DNA of 64,000 nt from Pleurodeles waltl (lineage: Eukaryota; Chordata; Amphibia; Caudata; Salamandridae): the NCBI RefSeq assembly GCF_031143425.1, contig NC_090441.1, positions 225,986,928-226,050,927 on the forward strand. The letters run 5' to 3'. Each line of letters begins with the position of its first letter. Within the stretch, counting starts at the first letter, position 1. The notes under the pieces are model-generated. The model made no database searches and was not told where the DNA came from. It saw only the letters and a list, made by a program, of their open reading frames with translations. Position numbers and translations under genes: made by a program. Below, one piece after another: positions 57,107-64,000 of the stretch.

Positions 57107-60100
57107 TGTAGGAAAGTACCATCTTGCCTGGCAAGTTACCCCCATTTTTCACTGTATATATGTTGTTTTAGTTGTATGTGTCACTGGGACCCTGTTCACC
57201 AGGGCCCCAGTGCTCATAAGTGTGCCTGAATGTGTTACCTGTGTAGTGACTAACTGTCTCACTGAGGCTCTGCTAATCAGAACCTCAGTGGTTATGCTCT
57301 CTCATTTCTTTCAAATTGTCACTGACAGGCTAGTGACCAAAATTACCAATTTACATTGGCTTACTGTGTGAGAAAGTAGCCTCTTTCAAGCCTTGTTACC
57401 CCCACTTTTGGCCTGTTTGTGAGTGTATGTCAGGGTGTTTGTCACTGTTTTCACTGTCTCACTGGGATCCTGATAGCCAGGCCTCAGTGCTCATAGTGAA
57501 AACACTATGTTTTCAGTATGTTTGTTATGTGTCACTGGGATCCTGCTGGTCAGGACCCCAGTGCTCATAAGTTTGTGGCCTATATGTATGTGTCACTGGG
57601 ACCCTGTCACACAGGGCTCCAGTGCTCATAGGTGTGCATGTATATGTTCCCTGTGTGGTGCCTAACTGTCTCACTGAGGCTCTGCTAACCAGAACCTCAG
57701 TGGTTATGCTCTCTCATTACTTCCAAATTGTCACTGACAGGCTAGTGACCATTTTTACCAATTTACATTGGCTTACTGGAACACCCTTATAATTCCCTAG
57801 TATATGGTACTGAGGTACCCAGGGTATTGGGGTTCCTGGAGATCCCTATGGGCTGCAGCATTTCTTTTGCCACCCATAGGGAGCTCTGACAATTCTTACA
57901 CAGGCCTGCCACTGCAGCCTGAGTGAAATAACGTCCACGTTATTTCACAGCCATTTTACACTGCACTTAAGTAACTTATAAGTCACCTATATGTCTAACC
58001 TTTACCTGGTAAAGGTTAGGTGCAAAGTTACTTAGTGTGAGGGCACCCTGGCACTAGCCAAGGTGCCCCCATATTGTTCAGAGCCAATTCCCTGAACTTT
58101 GTGAGTGCGGGGACACCATTACACGCGTGCACTACATATAGGTCACTACCTATATGTAGCTTCACAATGGTAACTCCGAATATGGCCATGTAACATGTCT
58201 ATGATCATGGAATTGCCCCCTCTATGCCATCCTGGCATAGTTGGCACAATCCCATGATCCCAGTGGTCTGTAGCACAGACCCTGGTACTGCCAAACTGCC
58301 CTTCCTGGGGTTTCACTGCAGCTGCTGCTGCTGCCAACCCCTCAGACAGGCAGCTGCCCTCCTGGGGTCCAGCCAGGCCTGGCCCAGGATGGCAGAACAA
58401 AGAACTTCCTCTGAGAGAGGGTGTGACACCCTCTCCCTTTGGAAAATGGTGTGAAGGCAGGGGAGGAGTAGCCTCCCCCAGCCTCTGGAAATGCTTTGTT
58501 GGGCACAGATGTGCCCAATTCTGCATAAGCCAGTCTACACCGGTTCAGGGACCCCTTAGCCCCTGCTCTGGCGCGAAACTGGACAAAGGAAAGGGGAGTG
58601 ACCACTCCCCTGACCTGCACCTCCCCTGGGAGGTGTCCAGAGCTCCTCCAGTGTGCTCCAGACCTCTGCCATCTTGGAAACAGAGGTGCTGCTGGCACAC
58701 TGGACTGCTCTGAGTGGCCAGCGCCACCAGGTGACGTCAGAGACTCCTGCTGATAGGCTCCTTCAGGTGTTAGTAGCCTATCCTCTCTCCTAGGTAGCCA
58801 AACCCTCTTTTCTGGCTATTTAGGGTCTCTGTCTCTGGGGAAACTGCAGATAACGAATGCATGAGCTCAGCCGAGTTCCTCTGCATCTCTCTCTTCACCT
58901 TCTGATAAGGAAACGACCGCTGACCGCGCTGGAAGCCTGCAAACCTGCAACATAGTAGCAAAGACGACTACTGCAACTCTGTAACGCTGATCCTGCCGCC
59001 TTCTCGACTGTTTTCCTGCTTGTGCATGCTGTGGGGGTAGCCTGCCCCCTCTCTGCACCAGAAGCTCCGAAGAAATCTCCCGTGGGTCGACGGAATCTTC
59101 CCCCTGCAACCGCAGGCACCAAAAAGCTGCATTACCGGTCCCTTGGGTCTCCTCTCAGCACGACGAGCGAGGTCCCTCGAATCCAGCGACTCTGTCCAAG
59201 TGACCCCCACAGTCCAGTGACTCTTCAGTCCAAGTTTGGTGGAGGTAAGTCCTTGCCTCACCTCGCTGGGCTGCATTGCTGGGAACCGCGACTTTGCAAG
59301 CTACTCCGGCCCCTGTGCACTTCCGGCGGAAATCCTTTGTGCACAGCCAAGCCTGGGTCCACGGCACTCTAACCTGCATTGCACGACTTTCTAAGTTGGT
59401 CTCCGGCGACGTGGGACTCCTTTGTGCAACTTCGGCGAGCACCGTTTCACGCATCCTCATAGTGCCTTTTTCTGGCACTTCTCCGGGTGCTACCTGCTTT
59501 AGTGAGGGCTCTTTTTCTTGCTCGACGTCCCCTCTCTCTTCAGGTCCAATTTGCGACCTCCTGGTCCCTCCTGGGCCCCAGCAGCGTCCAAAAACGCCAA
59601 ACGCACGATTTGTACTTACCAAGGCTTGTTGGCGTTCTTCCGGCGGGAAAACACTTCTGCACGACTCTCCAAGGCGAGACGGATCCGTCCACCAAAGGGG
59701 AAGTCTCTAGACCTTTTCGTTCTTGCAGAAACCTCAACTTATTCTGTCCAGTCGAAGCTTCTTTGCACCCGCAGCTGGCATTTCCTGGGCATCTGCCCAT
59801 CTCCGACTTGCTTGTGACTTTTGGACTTGGTCCCCTTGTTCCACAGGTACCCTAGATTGGAAATCCACAGTTGTTGCATTGCTGGTTTGTGTCTTTCCTG
59901 CATTATTCCTCTAACACGACTCTTTTGTCCTTAGGGGAACTTTAGTGCACTTTGCACTCACTTTTCAGGGTCTTGGGGAGGGTTATTTTTCTAACTCTCA
60001 CTATTTTCTAATAGTCCCAGCGACCCTCTACAAGGTCACATAGGTTTGGGGTCCATTCGTGGTTCGCATTCCACTTCTGGAGTATATGGTTTGTGTTGCC

Positions 60101-63100
60101 CCTATCCCTATGTTCCCCCATTGCATCCTATTGTAACTATACATTGTTTGCACTGTTTTCTAAGACTATACTGCACATTTTTGCTATTGTGTATATATAT
60201 CTTGTGTATATTTCCTATCCTCTCACTGAGGGTACACTGTAAGATACTTTGACATATTGTCATAAAAATAAAGTACCTTTATTTTTAGTATAACTGTGTA
60301 TTGTGTTTTCTTATGATATTGTGCAAGTGACATTTGTGGTACTGTAGTAGCTTCACACGTCTCCTAGTTCAGCCTAAGCTGCTCTGCTAAGCTACCATTA
60401 TCTATCAGCCTAAGCTGCTAGACACCCTATACACTAATAAGGGATAACTGGGCCTGGTGCAAGGTGCAAGTACCCCTTGGTACTCACTACAAGCCAGTCC
60501 AGCCTCCTACATACTGGAACACCCTTATAATTCCCTAGTATATGGTACTGAGGTACCCAGGGTATTGGGGTTCCAGGAGATCCCTATGGGCTGCAGCATT
60601 TCTTTTGCCACCCATAGGGAGCTCTGACAATTCTTACACAGGCCTGCCACTGCAGCCTAAGTGAAATAACGTACACGTTATTTCACAGCCATTTTACACT
60701 GCACTTAAGTAACTTATAAGTCACCTATATGTCTAACCTTTACCTGGTAAAGGTTAGGTGCAAAGTTACTTAGTGTGAGGGCACCCTGGCACTAGCCAAG
60801 GTGCCCCCACATTGTTCAGAGCCAATTCCCTGAACTTTGTGAGTGCGGGGACACCATTACACGCGTGCACTACATATAGGTCACTACCTATATGTAGCTT
60901 CACAATGGTAACCCCGAATATGGCCATGTAACATGTCTATGATCATGGAATTGCCCCCTCTATACCATCCTGGCATAGTTGGCACAATCCCATGATCCCA
61001 GTGGTCTGTAGCACAGACCCTGGTACTGCCAAACTGCCCTTCCTGGGGTTTCACTGCAGGTGCTGCTGCTGCCAGCCCCTCAGACAGGCAGCTGCCCTCC
61101 TGGGGTCCAGCCAGGCCTGGCCCAGGATGGCAGAACAAAGGACTTCCTCTGAGAGAGGGTGTGACACCCTCTCCCTTTGGAAAATGGTGTGAAGGCAGGG
61201 GAGGAGTAGCCTCCCCCAGCCTCTGGAAATGCTTTCTTGGGCACAGATGTGCCCAATTCTGCATAAGCCAGTCTACACCGGTTCAGGGACCCCTTAGCCC
61301 TGCTCTGGCGCGAAACTGGACAAAGAAAAGGGGAGTGACCACTCCCCTGACCTGTACCTCCCCTGGGAGGTGCCCAGAGCTCCTCCAGTGTGCTCCAGAC
61401 CTCTGCCATCTTGGAAACAGAGGTGCTGCTGGCACACTGGACTGCTCTGAGTGGCCAGTGCCACCAGGTGACGTCAGAGACTCCTTGTGATAGGCTCCTT
61501 CAGGTGTTGCTAGCCTATCCTCTCTCCTAAGTAGCCAAACCCTCTTTTCTGGCTATTTAGGATCTCTGTCTCTTGGGATTCTTTAGATAACGAATGCAAG
61601 AGCTCATCCGAGTTCCTCTGCATCTCTCTCTTCACCTTCTGCCAAGGATTCGACTGCTGACCGCGCTGGAAGCCTGCAAACCTGCAACATAGTAGCAAAG
61701 ACGACTACTGCAACTCTGTAACGCTGATCCTGCCGCCTTCTCGACTGTTTTCCTGGTGGTGCATGCTGTGGGGGTAGTCTGCCTCCTCTCTGCACTAGAA
61801 GCTCCGAAGAAATCTCCAGTGGGTCGACGGAATCTTCCCCCTGCAACCGCAGGCACCAAAAAGCTGCATTACCGGTCCCTTGGGTCTCCTCTCAGCACGA
61901 CGACCGAGGTCCCTCGAATCCAGCAACTCTGTCCAAGTGACTCCCACAGTCCAGTGACTCTTCAGTCCAAGTTTGGTGGAGGTAAGTCCTTGCCTCACCT
62001 CGCTGGGCTGCATTGCTGGGAACTGCGACTTTTGCAGCTACTCCGGCCCCTGTGCACTTCCGGCGGAAATCCTTTGTGTACAGCCAAGCCTGGGTCCACG
62101 GCACTCTAACCTGCATTGCATGACTTTCTAAGTTGGTCTCCGGCGACGTGGGACTTCTTTGTGCAACTTCGGGTGAGCACTGTTTCATGCATCTTTGTAG
62201 TGCCTGTTTCTGGCACTTCTTCGGGCGCTACCTGCTGCTGAGAGGGCTTTTTGTCTTGCTCTATGTCCCCTCTCTCTCCTGGTCCAATTTGCGACCTCCT
62301 GGTCCCTCCAGGGCCACAGCAGCATCCAAAAACGCTAACCGCACGATTTGCAGCTAGCAAGGCTTGTTGGCGTTCTTTCGGCGGGAAAGCACTTCTGCAC
62401 GACTCTACAAGGCGAGTGGGATCTGTCCTCCAAAGGGAAAGTCTCTAGCCCTTTGTGTTCCTGCAGAAACCGCAGCTTCTTCAGTCCAGTCAAAGCTTCT
62501 TTGCACCCGCAGCTGGCATTTCCTGGGCATCTGCCCATCTCCGACTTGCTTGTGACTTTTGGACTTGGTCCCCTTGTTCCACAGGTACCCCAGATTGGAA
62601 ATCCAGCGTTGTTGCATTGTTGGTTTGTGTCTTTCCTGCATTATTCCTCTAACACGACTTCTTTGTCTTTAGGGGAAGTTTAGTGCACTTTGCACTCACT
62701 TTTCAGGGTCTTGGGGAGGGTTATTTTTCTAACTCTCACTATTTTCTAATAGTCCCAGCGACCCTCTACAAGGTCACATAGGTTTGGGGTCCATTCGTAG
62801 TTCGCATTCCATTTCTGGAGTATATGGTTTGTGTTGCCCCTATCCCTATGTGTCTCCATTGCATCCTATTGTAACTATACATTGTTTGCACTGTTTTCAA
62901 AGACTATACTGCATATTTTTGCTATTGTGTATATATATCTTGTGTATATTTCCTATCCTCTCACTGAGGGTACACTCTGAGATACTTTGGCATATTGTCA
63001 TAAAAATAAAGTACCTTTATTTTTAGTATAACTGTGTATTGTGTTTTCTTATGATATTGTGCATATGACACTAAGTGGTACTGTAGTAGCTTCACACGTC

Positions 63101-63250
63101 TCCTAGTTCAGCCTAAGCTGCTCTGCTAAGCTACCATTATCTATCAGCCTAAGCTGCTAGACACCCTATACACTAGTAAGGGATAACTGGGCCTGGTGCA
63201 AGGTTCAAGTACCCCTAGGTACTCATTACAAGCCAGTCCAGCCTCCTACA
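57107..63250 (+). repeat. Gmr1 LTR shared by C and D, split by solo LTR
   Basis: 57107-57365 plus 60512-63250 make 2993 bp after removing one TACTG duplication, the normal LTR length. It follows the poly-G tract of C and is followed by the primer site and gag of D, so it serves as 3' LTR of one and 5' LTR of the other. Confidence 0.93.
57366..60511 (+). mobile_element. solo LTR of a variant Gmr1 subfamily
   Basis: 3146 bp, TGTGAGAAAG...TCCTACA, flanked by TACTG at 57361-57365 and 60512-60516. The first 290 bases differ from the common LTR and contain three copies of the CACTGGGA...CCCAGTG dyad where the others have one. From about 57660 it matches the common LTR, including CRE, donor, acceptor and AATAAA. 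Confidence 0.95.
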
Positions 63251-63514
63251 TTGGTTGTGCAGCGGTGGGATAAGTGCTTTGAGACTACTTACCACTCTTG
63301 TCATTGTACTTTTCATAAGAGAAAAATATACAAAACAAGTTCAGTGTATATACACATTGCCAAAAAGTTTTGCATTTCCTCTTTTCACTCTTTTCTAAGT
63401 GCTGAAAAGTACTTCTAACTTTCTAAAAAGTTTTAAAAGTTTTTTTTTTCCAGTCTTTCTAAAAGCTCTGACAAACTTTTTTCTCTTTTTCTATCACTTT
63501 AACTCTCTCTAAAA
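63251..63514 (+). promoter_or_regulatory. Gmr1-D primer-binding site and leader
   Basis: TTGGTTGTGCAGCGGTGGGAT directly after the LTR, nearly identical to A over the whole leader (longer T tract near 63440). Confidence 0.6.
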
Positions 63515-64000
63515 ATGTCTGGCACAGGCCAAAATGTTGATCTGTCCAAACTTGCATATGATCACCTTAGCTGGAAAGGAGCAAGGAGTCTCTGCATAGA
63601 GAGAGGTTTGAGTGTAGGGAAGAATCCTTCCTTGGAATTGTTACTTAACATGCTTAGAGAACAAGATAAGGCAAGAAGTGCCCCATCTGTTGAAAAGGTA
63701 GCTAATGGTTCCCAATCTGATCCAGGGACTCCCCCAGGAAAAGATTCAGGAAAGAAACTTCCTAGCCTGCCCATTACTAGACAGTCTAGCATAGTTGGTA
63801 ATGATGATGGGTCACACCATACAAATAGTGTTGTCTCACATCATAGCAAAAGCATTTACTCACACCACAGTGGTACTGATGTTTCTGTTAGCCAAGCTGT
63901 TAGGGTGTCCTCTGTAAGGGACAGGTCTCCTTCTGTCCATTCTCACCATACTTCTGTTTCAAGGCATGTCCCTCCCACCCACCCTGATGACAGATTGTTA
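63515..64000 (+). CDS. Gmr1-D Gag, N-terminal part, runs off the window
   Basis: 162 codons from the same ATG as in A, without a stop. It contains the SAP-like segment (SWKGARSLCIERGLSVGKNP) and the Ser/His-rich linker, and stops just before the coiled coil. A handful of substitutions separate it from A, for example Gly for Glu in the PPEKD motif. Whether D is intact cannot be judged. Confidence 0.9.
   Translation, partial: MSGTGQNVDLSKLAYDHLSWKGARSLCIERGLSVGKNPSLELLLNMLREQDKARSAPSVEKVANGSQSDPGTPPGKDSGKKLPSLPITRQSSIVGNDDGSHHTNSVVSHHSKSIYSHHSGTDVSVSQAVRVSSVRDRSPSVHSHHTSVSRHVPPTHPDDRLL

Larger units (their letters stand above)
45265..64000 (+). mobile_element. tandem Gmr1 array: elements B, C and D
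   Basis: Order: LTR (45265-48259), deleted internal B, LTR part (50309-52697), internal C without its start, LTR (57107-63250, split by a solo LTR), internal D to the window end. Neighbouring units share LTRs instead of having their own flanking duplications. This is the product expected from unequal recombination between elements, not of independent insertions. Confidence 0.85.

Noticed and set aside
1..64000. Host genes, tRNA or rRNA genes
   Set aside because: Every supported frame belongs to a mobile element; no cloverleaf or ribosomal sequence was recognised by reading.

Overview
This is vertebrate nuclear DNA made almost entirely of transposable elements. I see no host protein-coding gene, tRNA or rRNA. 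The mix points to a giant-genome salamander, most likely a newt related to Pleurodeles: PIF/Harbinger elements with separate transposase and Myb-like genes, Gmr1-type Ty3/gypsy elements with 3-kb LTRs, a foamy-virus-like endogenous retrovirus (ERV) and a chromodomain Ty3/gypsy element. Harbinger expansion has been reported in the Pleurodeles waltl genome, and foamy-like ERVs have been reported in amphibians including newts. The species call is inference.

Layout. 1-5127: decayed Harbinger element H1 (third ORF on +, transposase on -, Myb-like gene on +). 5390-6280: a 90-bp tandem array running into the 3' LTR of a minus-strand chromodomain Ty3/gypsy element, Gypsy-1 (to about 10904), whose pol is split by a palindromic 190-bp MITE. 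From 10905: a second Harbinger element, H2, seen in pieces at 10905-12082, 15083-15212 and 37155-43909 because later insertions split it. Those insertions are a minus-strand solo Gmr1-type LTR (12083-15077, TSD TGCCC), the foamy-like ERV (15213-37150, TSD CCCT), and inside the ERV gag a full-length Gmr1 element, A (24309-35443, TSD ACCAG). After 43910 comes a truncated Gmr1 LTR and then a tandem LTR-internal-LTR-internal array (elements B, C and D), itself hit by a variant solo LTR (57366-60511, TSD TACTG).

How the parts work. Harbinger elements move by a DDE transposase working with a SANT/Myb-like partner; here the two genes are divergent from one CCAAT-box promoter, and a third ORF converges on the transposase. 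The Gmr1 elements encode Gag, protease, integrase, reverse transcriptase and RNase H in that order, with integrase before reverse transcriptase, unlike ordinary Ty3/gypsy. The ERV carries gag, one pol frame and an overlapping env between 1-kb LTRs. Most long coding regions are broken by stops or frameshifts; the exceptions are the truncated pol of B, the 3' pol of C, and the visible start of D gag. The insertion-site duplications give a clear relative chronology: Gypsy-1, then H2, then the ERV, then Gmr1-A.
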